Shown here one piece after another: positions 11,457-25,734 of a DNA stretch of 64,000 bases. The notes under the pieces are model-generated. The model saw only the letters and a program-made list of their open reading frames with translations, was not told where the DNA came from and made no database searches. Numbering within the stretch: position 1 is the first letter of the stretch; every line of letters starts with the position of its first letter. The translations under genes were made by a program, and so were the position numbers. This stretch comes from Climacium dendroides (taxonomy: Eukaryota; Streptophyta; Bryopsida; Hypnales; Climaciaceae), in contig CATNNA010000003.1 of NCBI GenBank assembly GCA_950106755.1, forward strand, positions 1,178,001 through 1,242,000. The letters run 5' to 3'.

Positions 11457-14400
11457 ATGTCCGAAAACATATTCTACAAGTTGCAAATCTTCGAAATAAT
11501 TAGGATTTATCAAAAAATGAAGTTTGAGAGAACTCTATTGCTTCCCCACACTTTTCCTATTGAAATGGGTTTAAAAAAAGAAACTCTAAAAATCATGCTA
11601 TATTTAATAGACACCAAAACAATGAATTATATCGTTTTGACGTCGAAGCGTGTCCGAAAACATATTACACAAATTGCAAATCTTCGAATTAATTAGGATT
11701 CATCAAAAAATGAAGTTTAAGAGAACCCTATTGCTTCCCCTCACTTTTCCAATTGAAATGGGTTTAAAAAAAGAAACTCTAAAAATCATGCTATATTTAA
11801 TAGAAACCAAAACCATGAATTATATCGTTTTGAAGTGGAAGCATGTCTGAAAGCATATTCTACAAGTTGCAAATCTTCGAAATAATTAGGATTCATCAAA
11901 AAATGAAGTTTGAGAGAACCCTATTGCTTCCCCACACTTTTCCAATTGAAATGGGTTTCAAAAAAGAAACTCTAAAAATCATGCTATATTTAATAGAAAC
12001 CAAAACCATGAATTATATCGTTTTGAAGTGGAAGCATGTCTGAAAGCATATTCTACAAGTTGCAAATCTTCGAAATAATTAGGATTCATCAAAAAATGAA
12101 GTTTGAGAGAACCCTATTGCTTCCCCTCACTTTTCCATTTGAAATGGGTTTAAAAAAAGAAACTCTAAAAATCATGCTATATTTAATAGAAACCAAAACA
12201 ATGAATTATATCGTTTTGAAGTGGAAGCATGTCCAAAAACATATTACACAAGTTGCAAATCTTCGAAATAATTAGGATTCATCATAAATTGAAGTTTTAG
12301 AGAACCCTATTGCTTCCTCACACTTTTCCAATTGAAATGGGTATAAAGAAAGAAACTCTACAAATCATGCTATATTTAATAGAAACCAAAACAATGAATT
12401 ATATCGTTTTGAAGTGGAAGCATGTCCAAAAACATATTACACAGGTTGCAAATCTTCGAGATAATTAGGATTCATCAAAAAATGAAGTTTGACAGAACCC
12501 TATTGCTTCCCCACACTTTTCCATTTGAAATGGGTTTAGAAAAAGAAACTCTAAAAATCATGCTATATTTAATAGAAACCAAAACAATGAATTATATCGT
12601 TTTGAAGTGGAAGCATTTCCAAAAACATATTACACAAGTTGCAAATCTTCGAAATAATTAGGATTCATCATAAATTGAAGTTTTAGAGAACCCTATTGCT
12701 TCCTCACACTTTTCCAATTGAAATGGGTATAAAGAAAGAAACTCTACAAATCATGCTATATTTAATAGAAACGAAAACGATGAATCATATGGTTTTGAAG
12801 TGGATGCATGTCCGAAAACATATTACACAGGTTGCAAATCTTCGAAATAATTAGGATTCATCAAAACATGAAGTTTGAGAGAACCCTATTGCTTCCCCTC
12901 ACTTTTCCAATTGAAATGGGTTTAAAAAAAGAAACTCTAAAAATCATGCTATATTTAATAGAAACCAAAACAATGAATTATATCGTTTTGAAGTGGAAGC
13001 ATGTCTGAAAACATATTCTACAAGTTGCAAATCTTCGAAATAATCAGGATTCATCAAAAAATGAAGTTTGAGAGAACCCTATTGCTTCCCCACACTTTTC
13101 CATTTGAAATGGGTTTAAAAAAAGAAACTCTAAAAATCATGCTATATTTAATAGAAACCAAAACAATGAATTATATCGTTTTGACGTGGAAGCATGTCCG
13201 AAAACATATTATACAAGTTGCAAATCTTCGAAATAATTAGGATTCATCAAAAAATGAAGTTTGAGAGAACCCTATTGCTTCCGTACACTTTTCCATTTGA
13301 AATGGGTTTAAAAAAAGAACCTCTAAAAATCATGCTATATTTAATAGAAACCAAAACCATGAATTATATCGTTTTGAAGTGGAAGCATGTCCGAAAACAT
13401 ATTCTACAAGTTGCAAATCTTCGAAATAATTAGGATTTATCAAAAAATGAAGTTTGAGAGAACTCTATTGCTTCCCCACACTTTTCCTATTGAAATGGGT
13501 TTAAAAAAAGAAACTCTAAAAATCATGCTATATTTAATAGACACCAAAACAATGAATTATATCGTTTTGACGTCGAAGCGTGTCCGAAAACATATTACAC
13601 AAATTGCAAATCTTCGAATTAATTAGGATTCATCAAAAAATGAAGTTTAAGAGAACCCTATTGCTTCCCCTCACTTTTCCAATTGAAATGGGTTTAAAAA
13701 AAGAAACTCTAAAAATCATGCTATATTTAATAGACACCAAAACAATGAATTATATCGTTTTGACGTGGAAGCATTTCCGAAAACATATTACACAAATTGC
13801 AAATCTTCGAAATAATTAGGATTCATCAAAAAATGAAGTTTGAGAGAACCCTATTGCTTCCCCACACTTTTCCAATTGAAATGGGTTTCAAAAAAGAAAC
13901 TCTAAAAATCATGCTATATTTAATAGAAACCAAAACCATGAATTATATCGTTTTGAAGTGGAAGCATGTCTGAAAGCATATTCTACAAGTTGCAAATCTT
14001 CGAAATAATTAGGATTCATCAAAAAATGAAGTTTGAGAGAACCCTATTGCTTCCCCTCACTTTTCCATTTGAAATGGGTTTAAAAAAAGAAACTCTAAAA
14101 ATCATGCTATATTTAATAGAAACCAAAACAATGAATTATATCGTTTTGAAGTGGAAGCATGTCCAAAAACATATTACACAAGTTGCAAATCTTCGAAATA
14201 ATTAGGATTCATCATAAATTGAAGTTTTAGAGAACCCTATTGCTTCCTCACACTTTTCCAATTGAAATGGGTATAAAGAAAGAAACTCTACAAATCATGC
14301 TATATTTAATAGAAACCAAAACAATGAATTATATCGTTTTGAAGTGGAAGCATGTCCAAAAACATATTACACAGGTTGCAAATCTTCGAGATAATTAGGA

Positions 14401-15315
14401 TTCATCAAAAAATGAAGTTTGACAGAACCCTATTGCTTCCCCACACTTTTCCATTTGAAATGGGTTTAGAAAAAGAAACTCTAAAAATCATGCTATATTT
14501 AATAGAAACCAAAACAATGAATTATATCGTTTTGAAGTGGAAGCATGTCCAAAAACATATTACACAAGTTGCAAATCTTCGAAATAATTAGGATTCATCA
14601 TAAATTGAAGTTTTAGAGAACCCTATTGCTTCCTCACACTTTTCCAATTGAAATGGGTATAAAGAAAGAAACTCTACAAATCATGCTATATTTAATAGAA
14701 ACGAAAACGATGAATCATATGGTTTTGAAGTGGATGCATGTCCGAAAACATATTACACAGGTTGCAAATCTTCGAAATAATTAGGATTCATCAAAACATG
14801 AAGTTTGAGAGAACCCTATTGCTTCCCCTCACTTTTCCAATTGAAATGGGTTTAAAAAAAGAAACTCTAAAAATCATGCTATATTTAATAGAAACCAAAA
14901 CAATGAATTATATCGTTTTGAAGTGGAAGCATGTCTGAAAACATATTCTACAAGTTGCAAATCTTCGAAATAATCAGGATTCATCAAAAAATGAAGTTTG
15001 AGAGAACCCTATTGCTTCCCCACACTTTTCCATTTGAAATGGGTTTAAAAAAAGAAACTCTAAAAATCATGCTATATTTAATAGAAACCAAAACAATGAA
15101 TTATATCGTTTTGACGTGGAAGCATGTCCGAAAACATATTATACAAGTTGCAAATCTTCGAAATAATTAGGATTCATCAAAAAATGAAGTTTGAGAGAAC
15201 CCTATTGCTTCCGTACACTTTTCCATTTGAAATGGGTTTAAAAAAAGAACCTCTAAAAATCATGCTATATTTAATAGAAACCAAATAATGAATTATATCG
15301 TTTTGAAGTGGAAGC
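11457..15315 (+). repeat. 10-monomer higher-order repeat, 1,930-bp offset
   Basis: The monomer order from 11,457 recurs from 13,387. Shared rare marks are GGATTTATCAAAAAATG plus GACGTCGAAGCGTG (first monomer), CTTCGAATTAATTAGG (second), GGGTTTCAAAAAAG (third), the TAAATTGAAGTTTTAG monomers, and TTTGACAGAACC. The copies differ around 11,800-11,880 against 13,730-13,810 and at the GCATTTCC/GCATGTCC site (12,613 against 14,543), so they have had time to diverge or exchange segments. At the distal end, the full-length monomer at 13,194 is matched by the 192-bp monomer at 15,124. Confidence 0.85.
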
Positions 15316-18300
15316 GTGTCCAAAAACATATTACACAGGTTGCAAATCTTCGAAATAATTAGGATTCATCAAAAAATGAAGTTTAAGAGAACCCCATTGC
15401 TTCCCCACACTTTTCCATTTGAAATGGGTTTAAAAAAAGAAACTCTAAAAATCATGCTATATTTAATAGAAACCAAAACGATGAATTATATCGTTTTGAC
15501 GTGGAAGCATGTCTGAAAACATATTCTACAAGTTGCAAATCTTCGAAATAATTAGGATTCATCAAAAAATGAAGTTTAAGAGAACTCTATTGCTTCCCCA
15601 CACTTTTCCAAATGAAATGGGTTTAAAAAAAGAAACTCTAAAAATCATGCTATATTTAATAGAAACCAAAACCATGAATTATATCGTTTTGAAGTGGAAG
15701 CATGTCTGAAAGCATATTCTACAAGTTGCAAATCTTCGAAATAATTAGGATTCATCAAAAAATGAAGTTTGAGAGAACCCTATTGCTTCCCCTCACTTTT
15801 CCAATTGAAATGGGTATAAAGAAAGAAACTCTACAAATCATGCTATATTTAATAGAAACCAAAACAATGAATTATATCGTTTTGAAGTGGAAGCATATCC
15901 AAAAACATATTACACAAGTTGCAAATCTTCGAAATAATTAGGATTCATCATAAATTGAAGTTTTAGAGAACCCTATTGCTTCCTCACACTTTTCCAATTG
16001 AAATGGGTATAAAGAAAGAAACTCTACAAATCATGCTATATTTAATAGAAACGAAGACGATGAATCATATGGTTTTGAAGTGGATGCATGTCCGAAAACA
16101 TATTACACAGGTTGCAAATCTTCGAAATAATTAGGATTCATCAAAACATGAAGTTTGAGAGAACCCTATTGCTTCCCCTCACTTTTCCAATTGAAATGGG
16201 TATAAAGAAAGAAACTCTAAAAATCATGCTATATTTAATAGAAACCAAAACAATGAATTATATCGTTTTGAACTGGAAGCATGTCCAAAAACATATTACA
16301 CAGGTTGCAAATCTTCGAGATAATTAGGATTCATCAAAAAATGAAGTTTGAGAGAACCCTATTGCTTCCCCACACTTTTCCATTTGAAATGGGTTTAAAA
16401 AAAGAAACTCTAAAAATCATGCTATATTTAATAGAAACCAAAACAATGAATTATATCGTTTTGACGTGGAAGCATGTCCGAAAACATATTATACAAGTTG
16501 CAAATCTTCGAAATAATTAGGATTCATCAAAAAATGAAGTTTGAGAGAACCCTATTGCTTCCGTACACTTTTCCATTTGAAATGGGTTTAAAAAAAGAAC
16601 CTCTAAAAATCATGCTATATTTAATAGAAACCAAAACCATGAATTATATCGTTTTGAAGTGGAAGCATGTCCGAAAACATATTCTACAAGTTGCAAATCT
16701 TCGAAATAATTAGGATTTATCAAAAAATGAAGTTTGAGAGAACTCTATTGCTTCCCCACACTTTTCCTATTGAAATGGGTTTAAAAAAAGAAACTCTAAA
16801 AATCATGCTATATTTAATAGACACCAAAACAATGAATTATATCGTTTTGACGTCGAAGCGTGTCCGAAAACATATTACACAAATTGCAAATCTTCGAATT
16901 AATTAGGATTCATCAAAAAATGAAGTTTAAGAGAACCCTATTGCTTCCCCTCACTTTTCCAATTGAAATGGGTTTAAAAAAAGAAACTCTAAAAATCATG
17001 CTATATTTAATAGACACCAAAACAATGAATTATATCGTTTTGACGTGGAAGCATTTCCGAAAACATATTACACAAATTGCAAATCTTCGAAATAATTAGG
17101 ATTCATCAAAAAATGAAGTTTGAGAGAACCCTATTGCTTCCCCACACTTTTCCAATTGAAATGGGTTTCAAAAAAGAAACTCTAAAAATCATGCTATATT
17201 TAATAGAAACCAAAACCATGAATTATATCGTTTTGAAGTGGAAGCATGTCTGAAAGCATATTCTACAAGTTGCAAATCTTCGAAATAATTAGGATTCATC
17301 AAAAAATGAAGTTTGAGAGAACCCTATTGCTTCCCCTCACTTTTCCATTTGAAATGGGTTTAAAAAAAGAAACTCTAAAAATCATGCTATATTTAATAGA
17401 AACCAAAACAATGAATTATATCGTTTTGAAGTGGAAGCATGTCCAAAAACATATTACACAAGTTGCAAATCTTCGAAATAATTAGGATTCATCATAAATT
17501 GAAGTTTTAGAGAACCCTATTGCTTCCTCACACTTTTCCAATTGAAATGGGTATAAAGAAAGAAACTCTACAAATCATGCTATATTTAATAGAAACCAAA
17601 ACAATGAATTATATCGTTTTGAAGTGGAAGCATGTCCAAAAACATATTACACAGGTTGCAAATCTTCGAGATAATTAGGATTCATCAAAAAATGAAGTTT
17701 GACAGAACCCTATTGCTTCCCCACACTTTTCCATTTGAAATGGGTTTAGAAAAAGAAACTCTAAAAATCATGCTATATTTAATAGAAACCAAAACAATGA
17801 ATTATATCGTTTTGAAGTGGAAGCATGTCCAAAAACATATTACACAAGTTGCAAATCTTCGAAATAATTAGGATTCATCATAAATTGAAGTTTTAGAGAA
17901 CCCTATTGCTTCCTCACACTTTTCCAATTGAAATGGGTATAAAGAAAGAAACTCTACAAATCATGCTATATTTAATAGAAACGAAAACGATGAATCATAT
18001 GGTTTTGAAGTGGATGCATGTCCGAAAACATATTACACAGGTTGCAAATCTTCGAAATAATTAGGATTCATCAAAACATGAAGTTTGAGAGAACCCTATT
18101 GCTTCCCCTCACTTTTCCAATTGAAATGGGTTTAAAAAAAGAAACTCTAAAAATCATGCTATATTTAATAGAAACCAAAACAATGAATTATATCGTTTTG
18201 AAGTGGAAGCATGTCTGAAAACATATTCTACAAGTTGCAAATCTTCGAAATAATCAGGATTCATCAAAAAATGAAGTTTGAGAGAACCCTATTGCTTCCC

Positions 18301-19367
18301 CACACTTTTCCATTTGAAATGGGTTTAAAAAAAGAAACTCTAAAAATCATGCTATATTTAATAGAAACCAAAACAATGAATTATATCGTTTTGACGTGGA
18401 AGCATGTCCGAAAACATATTATACAAGTTGCAAATCTTCGAAATAATTAGGATTCATCAAAAAATGAAGTTTGAGAGAACCCTATTGCTTCCGTACACTT
18501 TTCCATTTGAAATGGGTTTAAAAAAAGAACCTCTAAAAATCATGCTATATTTAATAGAAACCAAATAATGAATTATATCGTTTTGAAGTGGAAGCGTGTC
18601 CAAAAACATATTACACAGGTTGCAAATCTTCGAAATAATTAGGATTCATCAAAAAATGAAGTTTAAGAGAACCCCATTGCTTCCCCACACTTTTCCATTT
18701 GAAATGGGTTTAAAAAAAGAAACTCTAAAAATCATGCTATATTTAATAGAAACCAAAACGATGAATTATATCGTTTTGACGTGGAAGCATGTCTGAAAAC
18801 ATATTCTACAAGTTGCAAATCTTCGAAATAATTAGGATTCATCAAAAAATGAAGTTTAAGAGAACTCTATTGCTTCCCCACACTTTTCCAAATGAAATGG
18901 GTTTAAAAAAAGAAACTCTAAAAATCATGCTATATTTAATAGAAACCAAAACCATGAATTATATCGTTTTGAAGTGGAAGCATGTCTGAAAGCATATTCT
19001 ACAAGTTGCAAATCTTCGAAATAATTAGGATTCATCAAAAAATGAAGTTTGAGAGAACCCTATTGCTTCCCCTCACTTTTCCAATTGAAATGGGTATAAA
19101 GAAAGAAACTCTACAAATCATGCTATATTTAATAGAAACCAAAACAATGAATTATATCGTTTTGAAGTGGAAGCATATCCAAAAACATATTACACAAGTT
19201 GCAAATCTTCGAAATAATTAGGATTCATCATAAATTGAAGTTTTAGAGAACCCTATTGCTTCCTCACACTTTTCCAATTGAAATGGGTATAAAGAAAGAA
19301 ACTCTACAAATCATGCTATATTTAATAGAAACGAAGACGATGAATCATATGGTTTTGAAGTGGATGC
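12229..19367 (+). repeat. TAAATTGAAGTTTTAG monomer subtype, eight copies
   Basis: Monomers starting at 12,229, 12,615, 14,159, 14,545, 15,895, 17,439, 17,825 and 19,175 carry CATAAATTGAAGTTTTAGAG in place of CAAAAAATGAAGTTTAAGAG, along with CCTCACAC and GGGTATAAAGAAAGAAACTC. The changes are substitutions only, so the length stays 193 bp. TTT TAG closes the usual open frame early. Five of the eight (12,615, 14,545, 15,895, 17,825, 19,175) also carry AAACGA near the end and ATCATATGG. The subtype is not seen outside 12.2-19.4 kb, and its spread follows the 10- and 17-monomer duplications. Confidence 0.87.
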
Positions 19368-19740
19368 ATGTCCGAAAACATATTACACAGGTTGCAAATC
19401 TTCGAAATAATTAGGATTCATCAAAACATGAAGTTTGAGAGAACCCTATTGCTTCCCCTCACTTTTCCAATTGAAATGGGTATAAAGAAAGAAACTCTAA
19501 AAATCATGCTATATTTAATAGAAACCAAAACAATGAATTATATCGTTTTGAACTGGAAGCATGTCCAAAAACATATTACACAGGTTGCAAATCTTCGAGA
19601 TAATTAGGATTCATCAAAAAATGAAGTTTGAGAGAACCCTATTGCTTCCCCACACTTTTCCATTTGAAATGGGTTTAAAAAAAGAAACTCTAAAAATCAT
19701 GCTATATTTAATAGAAACCAAAACAATGAATTATATCGTT
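13060..19740 (+). repeat. 17-monomer higher-order repeat, 3,280 bp x 2
   Basis: The segment from about 13,060 to 16,340 is repeated from about 16,340 to 19,620, and the match continues to about 19,740. The offset is 3,280 bp, which is 17 x 193 minus the single-base deletion of the one 192-bp monomer in each copy (15,124 and 18,404). Monomers at 13,387, 13,580, 13,966, 14,352, 14,738, 14,931, 15,316, 15,509, 15,702 and 16,088 have partners 3,280 bp on with, as far as I can see, no or almost no differences. The left junction lies in the monomer at 16,281, whose first part resembles one subtype and second part another, as expected at an unequal crossover. Confidence 0.9.
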
Positions 19741-22700
19741 TTGAAGTGGAAGCATGTCTGAAAACATATTCTACAAGTTGCAAATCTTCGAAATAATCAG
19801 GATTCATCAAAAAATGAAGTTTGAGAGAACCCTATTGCTTCCCCACACTTTTCCATTTGAAATGGGTTTAAAAAAAGAAACTCTAAAAATCATGCTATAT
19901 TTAATAGAAACCAAAACAATGAATTATATCGTTTTGAAGTGGAAGCATGCCAAAAAACATATTACACAGGTTGCAAATCTTCGAAATAATTAGGATTCAT
20001 CAAAAAATGAAGTTTAAGAGAACTCTATTGCTTCCCCACACTTTTCCTATTGAAATGGGTTTAAAAAAGCAAACTCTAAAAATCATGCTATATTTAATAG
20101 AAACCAAAACAATGAATTATATCGTTTTGAAGTGGAAGCATGTCCGAAAACATATTCTACAAGTTGCAAATCTTCGAAATAATTAGGATTCATCAAAAAA
20201 TGAAGTTTAAGAGAACTCGATTGCTTCCCCACACTTTTGCAATTGAAATGGGTTTAAAAAAAGAAACTCTAAAAATCATGCTATATTTAATAGAAACCAA
20301 AACAATGAATTATATCGTTCTGACGTGGAAGCATGTCCGAAAACATATTATACAAGTTGCAAATCTTCGAAATAATTAGGATTCATCAAAAAATGAAGTT
20401 TGAGAGAACCCTATTGCTTCCGTACACTTTTCCATTTGAAATGGGTTTAAAAAAAGAACCTCTAAAAATCATGCTATATTTAATAGAAACCAAATAATGA
20501 ATTATATCGTTTTGAAGTGGAAGCGTGTCCAAAAACATATTACACAGGTTGCAAATCTTCGAAATAATTAGGATTCATCAAAAAATGAAGTTTAAGAGAA
20601 CCCCATTGCTTCCCCACACTTTTCCATTTGAAATGGGTTTAAAAAAAGAAACTCTAAAAATCATGCTATATTTAATAGAAACCAAAACGATGAATTATAT
20701 CGTTTTGACGTGGAAGCATGTCCGAAAACATATTACACAAGTTGCGAATCTTCGAAATAATTAGGATTCATCAAAAAATGAAGTTTAAGAGAACTCTATT
20801 GGTTCCCTACACTTTTCCAATTGAAATGGGTTTAAAAAAAGAAACTCTAAAAATCATGCTATATTTAATAGAAACCAAAACAATGAATTATATCGTTTTG
20901 AAGTGGAAGCATGTCCAAAAACATATTACACAGGTTGCGAATCTTCGAAATAATTAGGATTCATCAAAAAATGAAGTTTAAGAGAACTCTATTGGTTCCC
21001 TACACTTTTCCAATTGAAATGGGTTTAAAAAAAGAAACTCTAAAAATCATGCTATATTTAATAGAAACGAAAACAATGAATTATATCGTTTTGAAGTGGA
21101 AGCATGTCCGAAAACATATTACACAAGTTGCGAATCTTCGAAATAATTAGGATTCATCAAAAAATGAAATTTAAGAGAACTCTATTGCTTCCCCACACTT
21201 TTCCATTTGAAATGGGTTTAAAAAAAGAACCTCTAAAAATCATGCTATATTTAATAGAAACCAAAACGATGAATTATATCGTTTTGACGTGGAAGCATGT
21301 CTGAAAACATATTCTACAAGTTGCAAATCTTCGAAATAATCAGGATTCATCAAAAAATGAAGTTTGAGAGAACCCTATTGCTTCCCCACACTTTTCCATT
21401 TGAAATGGGTTTAAAAAAAGAAACTCTAAAAATCATGCTATATTTAATAGAAACCAAAACAATGAATTATATCGTTTTGAAGTGGAAGCATGTCCAAAAA
21501 CATATTACACAGGTTGCAAATCTTCGAAATAATTAGGATTCATCAAAAAATGAAGTTTAAGAGAACTCTATTGCTTCCCCACACTTTTCCTATTGAAATG
21601 GGTTTAAAAAAGGAAACTCTAAAAATCATGCTATATTTAATAGAAACCAAAACAATGAATTATATCGTTTTGAAGTGGAAGCATGTCCGAAAACATATTC
21701 TACAAGTTGCAAATCTTCGAAATAATTAGGATTCATCAAAAAATGAAGTTTAAGAGAACTCTATTGCTTCCCCACACTTTTCCAATTGAAATGGGTTTAA
21801 AAAATGAAACTCTAAAAATCATGCTATATTTAATAGAAACCAAAACAATGAATTATATCGTTCTGACGTGGAAGCATGTCCGAAAACATATTATACAAGT
21901 TGCAAATCTTCGAAATAATTAGGATTCATCAAAAAATGAAGTTTGAGAGAACCCTATTGCTTCCCCACACTTTTCCATTTGAAATGGGTTTAAAAAAAGA
22001 AACTCTAAAAATCATGCTATATTTAATAGAAACCAAAACAATGAATTATATCGTTTTGAAGTGGAAGCATGTCCAAAAACATATTACACAGGTTGCGAAT
22101 CTTCGAAATAATTAGGATTCATCAAAAAATGAAGTTTAAGAGAACTCTATTGGTTCCCTACACTTTTCCAATTGAAATGGGTTTAAAAAAAGAAACTCTA
22201 AAAATCATGCTATATTTAATAGAAACCAAAACGATGAATTATATCGTTTTGACGTGGAAGCATGTCTGAAAACATATTCTACAAGTTGCAAATCTTCGAA
22301 ATAATCAGGATTCATCAAAAAATGAAGTTTGAGAGAACCCTATTGCTTCCCCACACTTTTCCATTTGAAATGGGTTTAAAAAAAGAAACTCTAAAAATCA
22401 TGCTATATTTAATAGAAACCAAAACAATGAATTATATCGTTTTGAAGTGGAAGCATGTCCAAAAACATATTACACAGGTTGCAAATCTTCGAAATAATTA
22501 GGATTCATCAAAAAATGAAGTTTAAGAGAACTCTATTGCTTCCCCACACTTTTCCTATTGAAATGGGTTTAAAAAAGCAAACTCTAAAAATCATGCTATA
22601 TTTAATAGAAACCAAAACAATGAATTATATCGTTTTGAAGTGGAAGCATGTCCGAAAACATATTCTACAAGTTGCAAATCTTCGAAATAATTAGGATTCA

Positions 22701-24720
22701 TCAAAAAATGAAGTTTAAGAGAACTCGATTGCTTCCCCACACTTTTGCAATTGAAATGGGTTTAAAAAAAGAAACTCTAAAAATCATGCTATATTTAATA
22801 GAAACCAAAACAATGAATTATATCGTTCTGACGTGGAAGCATGTCCGAAAACATATTATACAAGTTGCAAATCTTCGAAATAATTAGGATTCATCAAAAA
22901 ATGAAGTTTGAGAGAACCCTATTGCTTCCGTACACTTTTCCATTTGAAATGGGTTTAAAAAAAGAACCTCTAAAAATCATGCTATATTTAATAGAAACCA
23001 AATAATGAATTATATCGTTTTGAAGTGGAAGCGTGTCCAAAAACATATTACACAGGTTGCAAATCTTCGAAATAATTAGGATTCATCAAAAAATGAAGTT
23101 TAAGAGAACCCCATTGCTTCCCCACACTTTTCCATTTGAAATGGGTTTAAAAAAAGAAACTCTAAAAATCATGCTATATTTAATAGAAACCAAAACGATG
23201 AATTATATCGTTTTGACGTGGAAGCATGTCCGAAAACATATTACACAAGTTGCGAATCTTCGAAATAATTAGGATTCATCAAAAAATGAAGTTTAAGAGA
23301 ACTCTATTGGTTCCCTACACTTTTCCAATTGAAATGGGTTTAAAAAAAGAAACTCTAAAAATCATGCTATATTTAATAGAAACCAAAACAATGAATTATA
23401 TCGTTTTGAAGTGGAAGCATGTCCAAAAACATATTACACAGGTTGCGAATCTTCGAAATAATTAGGATTCATCAAAAAATGAAGTTTAAGAGAACTCTAT
23501 TGGTTCCCTACACTTTTCCAATTGAAATGGGTTTAAAAAAAGAAACTCTAAAAATCATGCTATATTTAATAGAAACGAAAACAATGAATTATATCGTTTT
23601 GAAGTGGAAGCATGTCCGAAAACATATTACACAAGTTGCGAATCTTCGAAATAATTAGGATTCATCAAAAAATGAAATTTAAGAGAACTCTATTGCTTCC
23701 CCACACTTTTCCATTTGAAATGGGTTTAAAAAAAGAACCTCTAAAAATCATGCTATATTTAATAGAAACCAAAACGATGAATTATATCGTTTTGACGTGG
23801 AAGCATGTCTGAAAACATATTCTACAAGTTGCAAATCTTCGAAATAATCAGGATTCATCAAAAAATGAAGTTTGAGAGAACCCTATTGCTTCCCCACACT
23901 TTTCCATTTGAAATGGGTTTAAAAAAAGAAACTCTAAAAATCATGCTATATTTAATAGAAACCAAAACAATGAATTATATCGTTTTGAAGTGGAAGCATG
24001 TCCAAAAACATATTACACAGGTTGCAAATCTTCGAAATAATTAGGATTCATCAAAAAATGAAGTTTAAGAGAACTCTATTGCTTCCCCACACTTTTCCTA
24101 TTGAAATGGGTTTAAAAAAGGAAACTCTAAAAATCATGCTATATTTAATAGAAACCAAAACAATGAATTATATCGTTTTGAAGTGGAAGCATGTCCGAAA
24201 ACATATTCTACAAGTTGCAAATCTTCGAAATAATTAGGATTCATCAAAAAATGAAGTTTAAGAGAACTCTATTGCTTCCCCACACTTTTCCAATTGAAAT
24301 GGGTTTAAAAAATGAAACTCTAAAAATCATGCTATATTTAATAGAAACCAAAACAATGAATTATATCGTTCTGACGTGGAAGCATGTCCGAAAACATATT
24401 ATACAAGTTGCAAATCTTCGAAATAATTAGGATTCATCAAAAAATGAAGTTTGAGAGAACCCTATTGCTTCCCCACACTTTTCCATTTGAAATGGGTTTA
24501 AAAAAAGAAACTCTAAAAATCATGCTATATTTAATAGAAACCAAAACAATGAATTATATCGTTTTGAAGTGGAAGCATGTCCAAAAACATATTACACAGG
24601 TTGCGAATCTTCGAAATAATTAGGATTCATCAAAAAATGAAGTTTAAGAGAACTCTATTGGTTCCCTACACTTTTCCAATTGAAATGGGTTTAAAAAAAG
24701 AAACTCTAAAAATCATGCTA
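19740..24720 (+). repeat. 13-monomer higher-order repeat, 2,508 bp x 2
   Basis: The cassette starting about 19,740 recurs from about 22,248, offset 2,508 bp (13 x 193 minus one base for the 192-bp monomer at 20,333/22,841). Private marks shared by both copies are TTTAAAAAAGCAAAC (20,065 and 22,573 region), AACTCGATTG with CTTTTGCAATTG (20,140 and 22,648 monomers), and a run of GCGAATC monomers with TTGGTTCCCTACAC. The copies part company inside the monomers at 22,069 and 24,577 (AACGATG against ACGAAAACAATG), which places the right limit near 24,720. Confidence 0.9.
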
Positions 24721-25734
24721 TATTTAATAGAAACGAAAACAATGAATTATATCGTTTTGAAGTGGAAGCATGTCCGAAAACATATTACACAAGTTGCGAA
24801 TCTTCGAAATAATTAGGATTCATCAAAAAATGAAATTTAAGAGAACTCTATTGCTTCCCCACACTTTTCCATTTGAAATGGGTTTAAAAAAAGAACCTCT
24901 AAAAATCATGCTATATTTAATAGAAACCAAAACGATGAATTATATCGTTTTGACGTGGAAGCATGTCTGAAAACATATTCTACAAGTTGCAAATCTTCGA
25001 AATAATCAGGATTCATCAAAAAATGAAGTTTGAGAGAACCCTATTGCTTCCCCACACTTTTCCATTTGAAATGGGTTTAAAAAAAGAAACTCTAAAAATC
25101 ATGCTATATTTAATAGAAACCAAAACAATGAATTATATCGTTTTGAAGTGGAAGCATGTCCAAAAACATATTACACAGGTTGCAAATCTTCGAAATAATT
25201 AGGATTCATCAAAAAATGAAGTTTAAGAGAACTCTATTGCTTCCCCACACTTTTCCTATTGAAATGGGTTTAAAAAAGGAAACTCTAAAAATCATGCTAT
25301 ATTTAATAGAAACCAAAACAATGAATTATATCGTTTTGAAGTGGAAGCATGTCCGAAAACATATTCTACAAGTTGCAAATCTTCGAAATAATTAGGATTC
25401 ATCAAAAAATGAAGTTTAAGAGAACTCTATTGCTTCCCCACACTTTTCCAATTGAAATGGGTTTAAAAAATGAAACTCTAAAAATCATGCTATATTTAAT
25501 AGAAACCAAAACAATGAATTATATCGTTCTGACGTGGAAGCATGTCCGAAAACATATTATACAAGTTGCAAATCTTCGAAATAATTAGGATTCATCAAAA
25601 AATGAAGTTTGAGAGAACCCTATTGCTTCCCCACACTTTTCCATTTGAAATGGGTTTAAAAAAAGAAACTCTAAAAATCATGCTATATTTAATAGAAACC
25701 AAAACAATGAATTATATCGTTTTGAAGTGGAAGC
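23419..25734 (+). repeat. 6-monomer higher-order repeat, 1,158 bp x 2, nested in the 13-monomer repeat
   Basis: Monomers at 23,419, 23,612, 23,805, 23,998, 24,191 and 24,384 recur in the same order at 24,577, 24,770, 24,963, 25,156, 25,349 and 25,542. Shared marks include AAACGAAAACAATG, AATGAAATTTAAGAG, the GTCTGAAAAC/AATCAGG monomer, TTTAAAAAAGGAAAC and GTTCTGACGTGG. The last monomer of the second copy changes to GTCCGAAAACATATTCTAC near 25,735, marking the right junction. The event extended the 13-monomer cassette into the longer period seen further right. Confidence 0.9.

Larger units (their letters stand above)
11071..19740 (+). repeat. Array domain of FERTLLL-type monomers with 10- and 17-monomer repeats
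   Basis: About 45 monomers in which TTTGAGAGAACC (encoding FERT in the open frame) is common and the end of the unit often reads GAAGTGG. Subtypes confined or nearly confined to this domain are the CATAAATTGAAGTTTTAG monomer, the GGGTATAAAGAAAGAAAC form, GAAAGCATATTCTAC, CTTCGAATTAATTAGG and AAACGAAAACGATG followed by ATCATATGG. The 192-bp monomer variant first appears here at 15,124. Two overlapping long-period duplications organise the domain. Confidence 0.87.
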
